Shown: piece by piece, positions 1 to 9,006 of the stretch
Layout of the letters: every line of letters starts with the position of its first letter
Position numbering within the stretch: the first letter of the stretch is position 1
The notes under the pieces: generated by a model
Seen by the model: only the letters and a program-made list of their open reading frames with translations
Told to the model about the DNA's origin: nothing
The model's database searches: none
Assembly (NCBI GenBank): GCA_905221605.1
Contig: CAJNDS010001024.1
Location: 397,501-461,500 of the forward strand
Length of the DNA: 64,000 nucleotides
Direction: 5' to 3'
Origin: Symbiodinium natans
Taxonomy: Eukaryota; Sar; Dinophyceae; Suessiales; Symbiodiniaceae
Made by a program: the position numbers and the translations under genes

Positions 1-103
1 ATTCGCGACACAATTTATTGTAATCAACATTTTTTTTTAGACTTTTAAACATTTTTATATCTCTGCATAACTTACACTTAGGACAGAATTTTATATCATT
101 CAT
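1..103 (-). CDS. Short Cys-rich viral protein, partial at left edge
   Basis: A minus-strand frame runs off the left end of the window. From the ATG at 103 it reads a short segment with FCPKCKLCRD, a CxxCxxC arrangement that suggests a zinc knuckle, followed by a Lys-rich stretch. The frame stays open further upstream and adds a CEC motif, so the true start could be earlier; a TGA-TAA pair closes it upstream. No TCTA motif is found before the ATG. The family is not recognised. It could equally be the N-terminal part of a longer protein beyond the window. Confidence 0.35.
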   Translation of the reverse strand, partial: MNDIKFCPKCKLCRDIKMFKSLKKNVDYNKLCRE

Positions 104-453
104 TTCACATTCACAATATGTCGTATTGCTTATATCAAACGATACGATGATTTATCAACATATATACACATTTTATTTATTATCTAATATAGATTATAAA
201 TAAAAGCACACTTCCAAACAAATTACACACTTGCTTATGAAGTGCGATTGAATGTATCGCAGTACTTATCCCTTCCTGCGTTCATTCAATCAATGCGTGG
301 GCACGCGCACTGATTTTTTCCAGACGGGGGGCGATTGTTCCTGTTCCTGTTGGGTTTCAAATAAACCCAAGAGCAAAAGAAACTCAGTTTCTTTTCCTGT
401 TTCACAAAGACTGTACATCTGTCATTTTTTATCTATAAAAGAATTCTTAAATA
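104..453. other. Viral intergenic segment with small hairpins
   Basis: No convincing gene. Unlike the rest of the viral block this stretch is locally GC-richer and holds short inverted repeats: GGGTTT/AAACCC at 352-368 with a 5-nt loop, GAAAC/GTTTC close by, and ATTGAATG/CATTCAAT around 245-291. They could be structured intergenic or replication-related sequence. The 70-codon plus-strand frame across it has no recognisable features. Confidence 0.35.
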
Positions 454-810
454 TTAATCCATAATATTCAAATTTTGCTTTAAATTATTAACGTATTTAT
501 CAATCCTTTCAACATCTTCTTCAATTTTATCAAGTCTTTCCTCACATTCTTCGGGTGTTATTTTCCTATTTTCACTCCATCCCGTGCTGCAAAATTTGTG
601 GCATGGCATCTGTTTTAAATATTCCATCGTCAGGCGATACATTCCTGCCTGTATCAAACTTAATACTACTCCTATCTTCAATAACATTAACAACTACTTT
701 AAATAGTTGTTATACTTTCCTTTTGAAATGTATTTCTCTTACACCTACAGAATAAACAATTAATACCATCTTTCATTAACATGTATCCCTTCATCTTTTG
801 TATCTTCCAT
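454..810 (-). pseudogene. Broken viral gene: Cys motif, then C-terminal coiled coil
   Basis: The ATG at 810 (MEDTKDEG) is preceded by TCTA at 821-824, ten nucleotides upstream, as in the other viral genes. The frame soon stops, but neighbouring frames continue in order: a piece with CLFCRCKRNT, then one containing VVVNVIEDRSSIKFDTG, then a piece ending at 454 with acidic/basic heptads (ERLDKIEEDVERIDKYV) that should form a coiled coil. The shifts between pieces indicate at least two or three frame breaks. No family recognised. It is also possible that two short adjacent genes are fused in this reading. Confidence 0.45.
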
Positions 811-815
811 TTATA

Positions 816-995
816 CTATTTAGATTTGTTAACATTTTTACAATAATAACAAACTGCTTTCAAGAATTCTAACAAACTATGACAACACATTCTATATCTT
901 GGTGTTTTGACTATTTCATCTAATTTCTCTATCTCATTTATAGCTTCTATATATTTGTCGCAAGTGCCTCGCGAGGTCTTCTCCGAAGCGTCCAT
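816..995 (-). CDS. Small intact viral protein, 59 aa, Cys-rich C-terminus
   Basis: An intact minus-strand frame from ATG 995 to TAG 816, too short for usual ORF cut-offs. It begins MDASEKTSRGTCDKYI, has an acidic helical middle and ends with C/H residues (RMCCHS, then CYYCKN), suggesting a small metal-binding or helical protein. It is divergent from the packaging ATPase, whose start lies only 39 bp away, and its stop overlaps the promoter motif of the next gene at 821-824. No TCTA is seen in its own upstream, so it may belong to another expression class. Function unknown. Confidence 0.55.
   Translation of the reverse strand: MDASEKTSRGTCDKYIEAINEIEKLDEIVKTPRYRMCCHSLLEFLKAVCYYCKNVNKSK
821..824 (-). 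promoter_or_regulatory. TCTA promoter motif of the gene starting at 810
   Basis: TCTA followed by ten AT-rich bases and then ATG 810. It overlaps the end of the 816-995 gene. Same layout as the other five TCTA sites in this block. Confidence 0.5.
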
Positions 996-1016
996 ATATT
1001 AATAACGATATAATTT

Positions 1017-1037
1017 TCTATGCATTATTAATAATGC
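1017..1037 (+). promoter_or_regulatory. TCTA motif plus palindrome at the ATPase start
   Basis: TCTA at 1017-1020 lies 13 nt before the ATPase ATG (1034). The bases 1022-1037 form a perfect 16-bp palindrome, GCATTATTAATAATGC, which includes the start codon. The 38-bp gap between the two divergent genes must hold both promoters. Confidence 0.5.
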
Positions 1038-1799
1038 CTAATATTCCAGAAATAAAACCAATAAATATTCCTGAATACAAGTATAAACAAAGTTAATATG
1101 GCATGGTGCCGTCTCTGCCGTTTCGTTCAATAGTTGTTGCCAGTTCTACGGGCGGTAAAACAGTACTAATTCAAAACCTTTTATTAAATATCTATCGTGG
1201 ATCATTCGAAAGATTTTATATTTTTAGTCCCAGTGTCAATTCAGACCCTGCTTTTTATGAAGTTAAATATCAAAAAGAAGTAATGAATGTGGATGACACA
1301 AAAGAAGATTTGTATTTCGAGGGATTTAATCCATCGGATCTACAAAAAATATTAGATCGTCAAAAGAAAGTTATTGAATATCAAAAGAAGAATAAACAAA
1401 AGCAGTTGTTCAGTATTTGTATTGTAATAGATGACCACAGCGACGATCCTAAATTGATTAGATATTCTAATATGTTGCATGGATTATTTACAAGAGGACG
1501 ACATCAAGCGATTAGTTGTATTTTAAGTCTTCAAAAGTATTCATCTACTGCCCCAATATTTAGATGAAATGCGTCATCGATGTATATTTTTAGGTCAAAA
1601 AATATGGCAGAAGTTCAAGCATTCATCGACGAAAATAGCGCCTTAGTTGATAAAAAAACAATTATACGAAATGTACCAAAAAGCGGCTCATTATGCTCCT
1701 TATTCATTCTTTTATATAAATATGAATAGTAAAGATATTAATAAAATGTTTTATATTAATTTTCAACATGTATTTAGTATTGATGAAGGCGATGATTAA
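1034..1799 (+). pseudogene. Viral genome-packaging ATPase (A32/FtsK-HerA type), inactivated
   Basis: This NTPase would pump viral DNA into preformed capsids. The N-terminus MPNIPEIKPINIPEY is followed in frame by a TAA at 1094-1096, then the P-loop ASSTGGKT (Walker A) and, after a typical NIYRGSFERFYIFSPSV segment, the Walker B strand SICIVIDDHSDD. The motif RGRHQAISCILSLQKYS matches the sensor region of PLV and virophage ATPases. Near 1,567 the frame breaks; continuation is read in a second frame (MAEVQAFIDENSALVDKKT) and then a third, ending at the TAA 1797-1799. So there is one stop and at least two frameshifts. Total length, about 250 codons, matches the family. It is the only large viral gene on the plus strand and converges on the coiled-coil gene across a shared hairpin. 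Confidence 0.85.
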
Positions 1800-1828
1800 T
1801 AATATATTTATTAATATTATTAATCATC
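1791..1828. terminator. Bidirectional hairpin between convergent viral genes
   Basis: GATGATTAATAATAT (1791-1805) and its exact reverse complement (1814-1828) form a 15-bp stem with an 8-nt loop. The stem overlaps the stop codons of the ATPase (+) and the coiled-coil gene (-). Hairpins at transcript ends are known polyadenylation/termination signals in mimiviruses and virophages; use here is inference. Confidence 0.65.
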
Positions 1829-2036
1829 AAAATAAAGAAAAACTACATAGATTACACGGCATACCTTTGCCACTGTTGCTACATTTATTTTTGTTTTTCA
1901 ACTGTTCTATTTCATCTTCTAATTTTTGAATTTTATCTGTTAAATCTTGAATTGTATTAAATGTAATTAAGTCTCCCTTTATCTTTTGTAGTTGCTCGTC
2001 TAATTTCTTTTCAATGGTCTCATCAAGGTTGGGCAT
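1827..2036 (-). CDS. Small viral coiled-coil protein, 69 aa
   Basis: Intact frame from ATG 2036 (MPNLDETIEKKLDEQ). Residues 5 to about 52 form amphipathic heptads rich in Glu/Lys/Leu (IQDLTDKIQKLEDEIEQL), a long coiled coil, followed by a short Cys-containing tail (KCSNSGKGMPCNLCSF) that could bind a metal or form disulphides. TCTA lies 12 nt before the ATG, so the start is well supported. The stop sits inside the hairpin shared with the ATPase. Its position next to the ATPase and fibre genes suggests a virion or assembly role, but no family is recognised. It is one of the few viral frames still open. Confidence 0.6.
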   Translation of the reverse strand: MPNLDETIEKKLDEQLQKIKGDLITFNTIQDLTDKIQKLEDEIEQLKNKNKCSNSGKGMPCNLCSFSLF

Positions 2037-2048
2037 TATCTATTTATT

Positions 2049-2052
2049 TAGA
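2049..2052 (-). promoter_or_regulatory. TCTA promoter motif of the coiled-coil gene
   Basis: TCTA with 12 nt to ATG 2036, only two nucleotides after the stop of the fibre gene. Confidence 0.5.
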
Positions 2053-2054
2053 TG

Positions 2055-4351
2055 TTAATCTTTACTTTTTGCTTTTGGTTTCGCCTTCGCTTTTGGGCTT
2101 TCCTCGCCCTTCATTTTTTTGACCTCCTTCTTTAAATCTTCAACTTCTTTAATCAAATGCTGTAATGCTCCGTGTGTTATTACTGCTGTTTTGCAATAGG
2201 CAAATCTTTTATGTCCCTTATTATCTGCTGTTATAACCCCCTCCCATTCTCGTGGTATTACTTGTTCAATGTCTTGGGCGACATACCCAATATGATTAAC
2301 TGTATTTTTCTCTTCGTTCAAATGTGTAAAATTACATGTTTTTGGTTTTACATATTTAACTATTTCATAACATTTCTTACTATCAATTTCTTTAATATTT
2401 TCTTTTAATGTAAAATCGGACGAATAAGCAAAAGTCCCGTCAATATAAACACCTCCTGCTGTAATTTCTAAAACTTCATTACCTGCTGTGTGTCACCAAA
2501 ATAAAAGAACATCTCACCTGCACTATCTGTATTACAAAACTGTATTTGTTCGTATGTTGCTATTATTGTTTCTTGTGTTATTTCTAAATTACTATTCATT
2601 TTAACTTTACCATCAGTTAATTGAATTTCCGGTGTGCTACTTTCTAATCCTATTGTTAAATTCATTTCTCCCGCCGCGTCTCCATTTCTGATGTGTAACT
2701 TATATTGAGTGTCTAAGACTTCTCTAAACTCTGATGAATTTTGAAATTTCATTTTTCCCCAAGTTATTAAATCTGCTTCCGCTGTTAAATTACCAATACT
2801 ATTAAATGTTTGATTATTAACGACTGGTCGGTTTAATGTAATTCCGTTAGTGTCGTTTAATTGTAAAGCAATAGTAGCAGTTGTCGGGTCGGTTGTTCTA
2901 TTTGATTGTAATGAAAAGTTAATCTCTTCTGTTGATATTACATTTGATGAATTATTAGTGTCGACACGCTGAAATATTCTACCCGAATTATTAACATAAA
3001 TATCACCATTAAATGTTGATGTGCTTTGAAATGATGCTGTGCTTCCAACATTAGCATTGCCACCCCCTGCATTTAGTTTATTTGCTCCTTGAATTGCTCC
3101 GATGCCTAAACTTAAACAATAAACACCATTACCATTGGCAGTATTTAATAAAAGTAATGAAGAACTGTCATTGCTTGCGTCATAAGCATTAATGCCGAAC
3201 GAAATAAATTTCAAATACCCTTGTGCGTTTTTCACACACATTACGTTAGATGCATCTGTTGTGTCTTTATAAAATGTAAGTCCTGAATTATTAGAAATAT
3301 TGTAATTTTCACCGTAACAATCATTTGATAAGTCTAAATTACCATCTACTTTTAAATTCTGTCTAACCGATAGCACTATCTACAACATCTAATGTAAAAC
3401 CCCCTGTTAATGTATTTGCTCCTGTATCTACTAACAAAGAATGTGTTTTAACATACTGGTCAGCATTATTATTTACATTTAATATTCTACCTGTATCACC
3501 AACTGAATTATAACAATCAATACTGTCGTTGTTTAAAGTAATATAATTATCCGTATTTCTAACTGTACATGATAAATTAGCATCTGCTGTGTTTTCTACT
3601 ACTAATCCGCCTGTTGGTGTTTCTATTTTTCCTGACATTTTATAACCTGCATTATTATTAGTTGAATCAAGTTGTTTTATAGCATCGTCAGATGTATTAT
3701 TACAAAATATTTTGTCTCCTTGTAAAGTTATATAACTCGTTGCGATTTTAAACTCTGCTAAAATTTTATCGCCTCCACCGGTTTGATTGCTAAATAATAC
3801 ACCTGCTACGGGACTTATATTTATAGTTGAATTATTTAATGTTAATCCACTATGAATAACGGTAGGGGCGCTACAATCAATAATAGGATTGCGGATTGGC
3901 ACTAAATCGGTTTGTAAAATCTGACTTGGGAACTCGTAAATCTAATAAATTATCAATATCTGTATCAACCACCAGCACCTACTAAGGCATCTACTTCGGT
4001 TTCATTATAATAATTGGTTTGTATCTGTGTATTAGTTTGAAAATTAGTAGATACATTTGTATCTATTTGTGTAGATGTATAATAATTACTAAATGTTGTG
4101 TCTATTTCTGTTTTATTGTAAAATGTGCTGGATAATGTGGCGTTTGTTTGATAATCAGTAACTACTATATGAGTTAATGAACTTATATTATTAAAGTTTT
4201 GCAATTGTTTTGTATTTAAAATTGCTATGTCTGCGGCGTTTGTTGCAATATTTGCTGTATTTACTGTATTATTGTTTTCTACATCTGTTTTAGATGCGTA
4301 TGTGTCGTCTAATTCACTAACACCAGTTGAATAGGTTTTAATAAATATCAT
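2055..4351 (-). pseudogene. Viral fibre-like protein with C-terminal S74 chaperone domain, frameshifted
   Basis: Read from ATG 4351, the first piece (to 3965) carries repeats such as FYNKTEIDT, YYTSTQIDT and YYNETEVDA, the short alternating pattern seen in trimeric phage-type fibres. It continues in other frames at 3902-3363 and 3376-2468 as Asn/Ser/Thr-rich beta segments (LKVDGNLDLSND, GDIYVNNSGRIF). From about 2,465 to 2,055 it ends in SDFTLKENIKEID, then HIGYVAQDIEQVIP and a Lys-rich helix. SDxxLKxNI and GxxAQD are the hallmarks of peptidase S74, the self-cleaving intramolecular chaperone of endosialidases and fibres. At least four frame changes (near 3,970, 3,890, 3,365 and 2,475) break the gene. 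TCTA lies 12 nt before ATG 4351. The likely role was host attachment. Confidence 0.75.
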
Positions 4352-4363
4352 TGGCGTAGATTG

Positions 4364-4367
4364 TAGA
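4364..4367 (-). promoter_or_regulatory. TCTA promoter motif of the fibre gene
   Basis: TCTA with 12 nt to ATG 4351. A second TCTA lies only 5 nt from the ATG, so the assignment is less unique than at the other genes. Confidence 0.45.
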
Positions 4368-4386
4368 AAGGTTGTTTAAAGTTGCC

Positions 4387-4423
4387 ATTATTAAATTAAT
4401 TAGATAACAATTAATTTAATAAT
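4387..4423. terminator. Hairpin between capsid and fibre genes
   Basis: ATTATTAAATTAATT (4387-4401) and its exact reverse complement (4409-4423) make a 15-bp stem with a 7-nt loop. It lies 84 nt past the capsid-gene stop and just upstream of the fibre promoter, so it probably ended the capsid transcript. Confidence 0.6.
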
Positions 4424-4506
4424 ATTTATTGTAGTAAAATATCTTAAAAAGTCTTATTTCTTTATAACATTTTACAAATAAAATTCAATACAGTCAATAA
4501 TTTAAT

Positions 4507-5854
4507 CTAATACGGTCGATGAGCTCTCTGACAACTCAAAAACATGTTCTGACACTGCTGTAATAAATACGCGTTCGATCCCCAGGGCGAATTAGAATTT
4601 GCCCCTTTAACTTTAAATGTAATTAAACTGCCCATTTTGGTATTAGTTCCTGTAAAATTCATATCGGGTTGCTTATCGAAATTTATTCCACCAATAAATT
4701 TATCAATAGCGTATCTGTAAATATCAATACTAAAACCATCATAATAAGGAGACATAACATTTACAGCACGGCGTAAGAAATACATAAATTCAGATAAACT
4801 TGAAATTTCTTGCTCTGGATACTTTTTGTTTGCGATTTGAATGTGTGCTGAAATTTGTTTATCAGAGTCAACAACACCTTCTAAATTATCAATAGATACT
4901 TTCATAGGATGCCAAAAGTAGTTCCATTTCTTTTTATCAAATTCACCTGCTTTATTGTTTTCAGTGCTATTAACACTGCTATTACTAAATGTAAACAACG
5001 TTTGTGATAAACGAGTAGAAGATTTAACGATGTTCATATTAATTTCTATATTTGTTGCTGAGTAAACTTGTGAAAATGAATGATAAGCAGGATAAACCAT
5101 GCGTATGTAAAGTACAGTCCGTCTTCATCGTCTTCTGCTTGTGCACCATCTACTGGCGTTGCTGGTGTAATAACCGGTTCAGTTTCATCACTACATATCT
5201 CAAAAATAAATTCTAAGGGACAATATCTAATAGGGGGATAATATCCGGAATTACAAAACCACATACTGGTTTATGACCCATTCTTACAAATTCACCTGAC
5301 TCAATACCTGTTGTATTAATTCGTGTTAGTTTAGGCACTACTACTCCTCGTTGATTTGCTCCTGTTGTTGCTGTTGCGTCATGTGATTCGATATTATAAG
5401 CAAAAAGTCTATTAATTCTACTATCATAACGGGTTAAGCATCCTTCCTGTATATCGTCTGAATTTCTTACTTCTTCTGACTTAAATGACTTCATTTGTTC
5501 GCATACTAAGTTATAATTATCAATGTCGTTAATTTGTTGTCCGGCCGCATTGCATCTATATCGTGTAAAGAAAGCATGACTTTCTCCTAATGGTCGCAAA
5601 TATTTATTAGCATCAGTATCAGTATTAGCAACATCAAAGAATAATGAAACACTTGATAAATCAATATAATTATTATCTTCACCTGTAATTACAAATTTTA
5701 AATATTTATTTCCGTTTTTACTTGAAAATACATTTCCGGATACGCTTGGAAAATGTACTTGCTTTCGATCTGTAATATAGGCAGCGCTTTCAGGAAGTCC
5801 AAACTGTAATGAGTTAATCATATTATCAGTACTTTCAGCAATAACTAAATCCAT
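4507..5854 (-). pseudogene. PLV-type major capsid protein, frameshifted
   Basis: This protein would form the icosahedral shell as a double jelly-roll trimer. From ATG 5854 the frame runs to about 5,215 with AAYITDRKQVHFPS, KYLKFVITGEDNNYIDLSSV and LRPLGESHAFFTRYRC, the N-terminal jelly-roll pattern of PLV capsid proteins (RPL..HAFF.R, then DIDNYN). A shift near 5,220-5,250 leads into NSGYYPPIRYCPLEFIFEIC, the inter-roll strand, and a second shift near 5,100 leads to the C-terminal part (SATNIEINMNIVKSS, ending QQCQNMFLSCQ). The combined length of about 440 codons is somewhat short for the family, and the acidic linker near 5,120-5,170 could be an insertion. TCTA lies 13 nt before the ATG. The gene is clearly inactivated in this copy. 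Confidence 0.8.
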
Positions 5855-5867
5855 TTTATATAATATA

Positions 5868-5871
5868 TAGA
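5868..5871 (-). promoter_or_regulatory. TCTA promoter motif of the capsid gene
   Basis: TCTA embedded in TATCTATATATTATATAAA, 13 nt before ATG 5854, exactly the spacing seen at the ATPase. Confidence 0.6.
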
Positions 5872-5908
5872 TACTTTATTTAGTATATTTTTATGACTTT
5901 TTAAATTA

Positions 5909-6100
5909 TTATTTTCGGGTTTTTTTATCTTTATTAATATTTAATTCTATTGTATTATCATTACTTTCTACTATATCTCTTATCATCTCATAAGATGAAT
6001 TGTTAATTTTCTTAACTAAATTGTTTTTTTTAGTTTTTTCCTCTGGGTTTTTACCAACTCTGGCAGGTTCTTTTATATGCTTCGGCTTATTAAACATCAT
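5909..6100 (-). CDS. Small basic viral protein, 63 aa
   Basis: From ATG 6100 (MMFNKPKHIKEPARVG) to the stop at 5909, intact. It is strongly basic, with Lys-rich clusters in the first half (KNPEEKTKKNNLVKK) and at the C-terminus (NINKDKKTRK), and a short acidic helix between. TCTA lies 10 nt upstream, which decides this start over longer frame extensions. It sits directly before the capsid gene. A basic peptide here could bind the genome or the inner capsid, but no family is recognised. Confidence 0.5.
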   Translation of the reverse strand: MMFNKPKHIKEPARVGKNPEEKTKKNNLVKKINNSSYEMIRDIVESNDNTIELNINKDKKTRK

Positions 6101-6110
6101 TAATACAATA

Positions 6111-6114
6111 TAGA
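6111..6114 (-). promoter_or_regulatory. TCTA promoter motif of the gene starting at 6100
   Basis: TCTA with 10 nt to ATG 6100, five nucleotides after the stop of the next gene upstream. Confidence 0.5.
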
Positions 6115-6119
6115 TAAAA

Positions 6120-6323
6120 TCATTTTTCACCTTCTGGCAGTGTTTCACTAATTCCATCAAATGCCGACACATCATGATTTTGTATAGGGTTTAATGTATC
6201 AGTATATACATTTATCGCTCCTCCATCAAAAGCACTATCTACATCTCCAACTTTTCTAAATCTTTTATGCTGTTCTGTATTCGGGTGAAATCCTAAACTA
6301 AATGTAGGACGGTGTTTCGGCAT
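6120..6323 (-). CDS. Last viral gene before the host junction, 67 aa, possibly truncated
   Basis: The frame from ATG 6323 (MPKHRPTFSLGFHPNTEQ) ends at 6120 with an acidic tail (GISETLPEGEK). The middle part (VDSAFDGGAINVYTD) has no recognised motif. There is no TCTA upstream; instead GC-rich host-like sequence starts within about 15 bp of the ATG. The promoter, and perhaps the N-terminus, may have been lost at the junction. It could be a minor capsid or other virion component by position only. Confidence 0.45.
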   Translation of the reverse strand: MPKHRPTFSLGFHPNTEQHKRFRKVGDVDSAFDGGAINVYTDTLNPIQNHDVSAFDGISETLPEGEK

Positions 6324-6330
6324 TCCGCCG

Positions 6331-7556
6331 ATCATTCAAAAACCCAAACGTGCAGAATCTCGAGCATCCGCAGCATAAAGAAGCTACTTCGCTGTCCCTC
6401 CCACAGCCTTCCTCGACAGCCGGCCGAGCCACTGAGAATGTCGGAGAAACTCAGCAACACTTCTCAAGCGAATGCTCGACCAGCTGGAAACCACAAACCG
6501 CTTCGAAACGGTCTCTATGCCAACACTTGCAAGCACAAAAAGGGGGCCTGTCCTGCAACACCCTTCTTGCCCAACTTGCGTCTGACGCGCGCAGCCCTTC
6601 ATTGCAGCCCGACTTCGAAACGCAGGTGCTGGCACGACTTGACACTTGCTTGTGTTAGGCCTCTGGGGCCTCCTGAAGCCCGAAGCGGGCCTCCGAAAGT
6701 CAATCTCCTCCCTTCGACAATCCGCTAGTAGGACAACCCTGGCTGCCGCGAGACGGCGTTGGATCAGCCTGGGCAGTGGAGGCTTGGTTTCAAGCTAGCT
6801 TGAGGTGGAGGAGGGGGCACGTGCTGTAGAATCACTCTGCCCAGACTTCTGTGTTTGGTCATGGAGCTCTTGCAAGGCTGGGAAGCGTCAGATCCATGCA
6901 GCCCAGAAACCCAACAACCAGCAGCGCCAGCAAACCCACATGGCGTCGGCGGGAAGATGCCATCGCCAATGCTCACGAATGCTCGGGCGAATGGTTGGTA
7001 GATTCGTGCGCGTCCACTACGCGCTTCGTTTGCAGCGGTCCTCTGACGAGGAGAGGCTACTGCAATGTGGCGACAAGGTTTTTGCACGACTTGCCGTCGA
7101 GCACGTCAAGTTTCAATACGATTGGTTCCATTACACCACTACAGTCTGTGCTTCCTTCAAAGCTGCAGAGGCAAGCAAGAGATGCTTCACGGATCTATGG
7201 CAGGTTGTGAGGCATCATGTTCCCACTTTCTTTTTGACCCCGTCCCTCCAAGAATAGGTGCACAGGCGGGCGATGTTCTTGTTCAGGGGATGGGGGAGGA
7301 GGAATTCGGGTGCAGAAGGCTGCCTTGTCATTAGATACAGCAGCTCTCCAATTTTTTTTGCAAGAGCGTCGTCATACGACTCGGCACCATGGGTATGAAC
7401 AAGCAATCAGCTTCTTCGCCGCATCTCCTTCGAGATATCTGGGCCTGTGTCGGCAGGCGGGGCAAAGCCAGACTTAGGAGAAACATGCGCTGACAAAGCA
7501 GCAAAATCCTGGCGAGCCTGGCTCACATGCGCTGCTGCCCAGGCTGTGCGACTACG
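6331..7556. other. Host sequence without assignable gene
   Basis: GC-rich sequence starting at the viral junction. Many overlapping chance frames on both strands, none with recognisable motifs. A minus-strand piece near 7,215-7,406 (YDDALAKKIGELLYLMTRQ) could be a short exon but lacks clear splice support. Confidence 0.4.
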
Positions 7557-7650
7557 ACGGCGGCGGCGGCAGCGGCGGCGGCGGCAGCGGCGGCGGCAGC
7601 GGCGGCGGCAGCGGCGGCGGCGGCGGCGGGGTCGGCGGGGGCGGGGGCTC
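7557..7650. repeat. CGG/CAG-type trinucleotide repeat
   Basis: GGC/GGCAGC units from about 7,557 to 7,640, followed by a G-rich run. It makes artificial poly-Ala and poly-Arg frames on both strands. Confidence 0.85.
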
Positions 7651-9006
7651 GCGCTTGGGGGGGCATCTTGCAGATCGCGCATCCTCAGCCCATGTTTGGA
7701 GGGATCCTATCAGCAAGTCCTTTGCCGAGTTGGTTTTTAAGGCACTGAACTGTCATCGTGGATTTCTTACAACTCGTCTTCAGCACTAATCTTCAAGCAT
7801 AGGCTATGCTCAACCTATCGGTAGGCCTACTGCAGGCCTACGGGTAGGCCCTGGTAGTCTACCTGCAGGCCAAGTGCAACTTCGTTTAGGCAAGGGTTTC
7901 TGGCAGTCAGTCTCGGCTTCCAGAGTCATCAAAGCAAGACAGGAAGGGATCCGGAGCCTAACCCGAGCCTCGAAGCCCCTTGTGTTTGTTCATTCGGAGT
8001 GGAGGGGCGCGCCATGCCTCTTGCACGCCATAGAACAACCTCGACAGTTTTGGGGACTGGACTTGGTGTCGGCATACCAAGCAGGCAAGGTCATTCCTTT
8101 GGAAAGGCCCAACAGCCTAGATAAGCGTCCTTGCAACTCCGCGATGAGGCTCCGGTCAGACGCCAACAACACAGCCAAGAAAGAACCAAATAGCCATAAC
8201 CTTAAGCCCACCATTCATACGGGTACAGCGACAAGCCGATAACTGCTGAGCGTCCGCAAGCCCCGCAGCCGATCCTGCTGAGGCGATTGGCATGACTCGG
8301 GCTCAGCGGCTTCTTCCGAGGGAAGAGAAAACAAGCCCAGGATGTATGTTCAAGTCACAGGTGTCATCTTTAGAGTGAAGGCTGCATACCTGCTCTCTGA
8401 CTCCAACCTTTACCGAAGGCCTTGAAGCTTCGGGTCAGCTGCTTCGGGCGAACCTCCTGCTGGGCGGAAAGTTGGAGCGTGTCACGAGGCAAACAGCCTG
8501 CAGGTGACACACTGTGACAAAGGCAATTCAGTCCAGTCGGCCTGCTGTGGCAGCAGCAGGAAAGCCAACCAAACACAGCATGGAAAGTGTTCCATACCTC
8601 TGAACTCTGAAACTTGCGATTGTTTCTTCAGGGCAAAACCCATGCACCTTGGAATTTGAGTGACCTGGGCGCCACACATGGAAGAAGATTTGGGGCACGG
8701 CTGCCTGCGGGGTACAACCAAGTATGCGACGTGTAGAGTTTTGGGGTTTTGGGGTTCGGACCCAATTTTGGGGTCCAAGAGCTCTGAGAAGCTGAGGCGA
8801 AGCTGGGCTGGACCTCGGACAGCCAGGTTCCAGGCACATACCCTCGTGCGTCCACCACTCGTCAGTCGTGTCTTTCTCCTGGCAAGGTTTGGAGTGGGTC
8901 AAGGTGCTGGGAAGGAGTAGTGTGGCACAGTTCCCCCCCCCCCCCTTTACGAGCGAAAGATCGGCATGGTAAGCGCATCTCTCCACAGAAGCTGATGCTA
9001 CGCATA
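7651..9006. other. Host non-coding stretch
   Basis: No gene supported. Contains degenerate TTTTGGGG-like runs near 8,740 and a C homopolymer at about 8,931-8,944. Near 7,800-7,870 there is a cluster of imperfect GTAGGCCTAC-like repeats. Confidence 0.35.

Larger units (their letters stand above)
1..6330. mobile_element. Endogenous polinton-like virus (PLV) relic, left part cut by window
   Basis: This AT-rich block carries a FtsK/HerA-type packaging ATPase, a double-jelly-roll-like major capsid protein, an S74-terminated fibre protein and several short genes packed with gaps of only a few nucleotides. That set and spacing are typical of PLVs and virophages. The ATPase, capsid and fibre genes and the gene at 454-810 contain stops or frameshifts, so the copy is decayed. 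Composition changes sharply near 6,320-6,340, where GC-rich host sequence begins. I see no terminal inverted repeat, target-site duplication, integrase or DNA polymerase; these may lie left of position 1 or be lost. The group assignment rests on capsid and ATPase motifs and is inference. Confidence 0.8.

Noticed and set aside
252-464. 70-codon plus-strand frame in the viral block
   Set aside because: No TCTA, no motif, and it runs over hairpins and against the strand of its neighbours.
7407-7748. Poly-Arg and poly-Ala proteins
   Set aside because: Translation of the CGG-type trinucleotide repeat in different frames.
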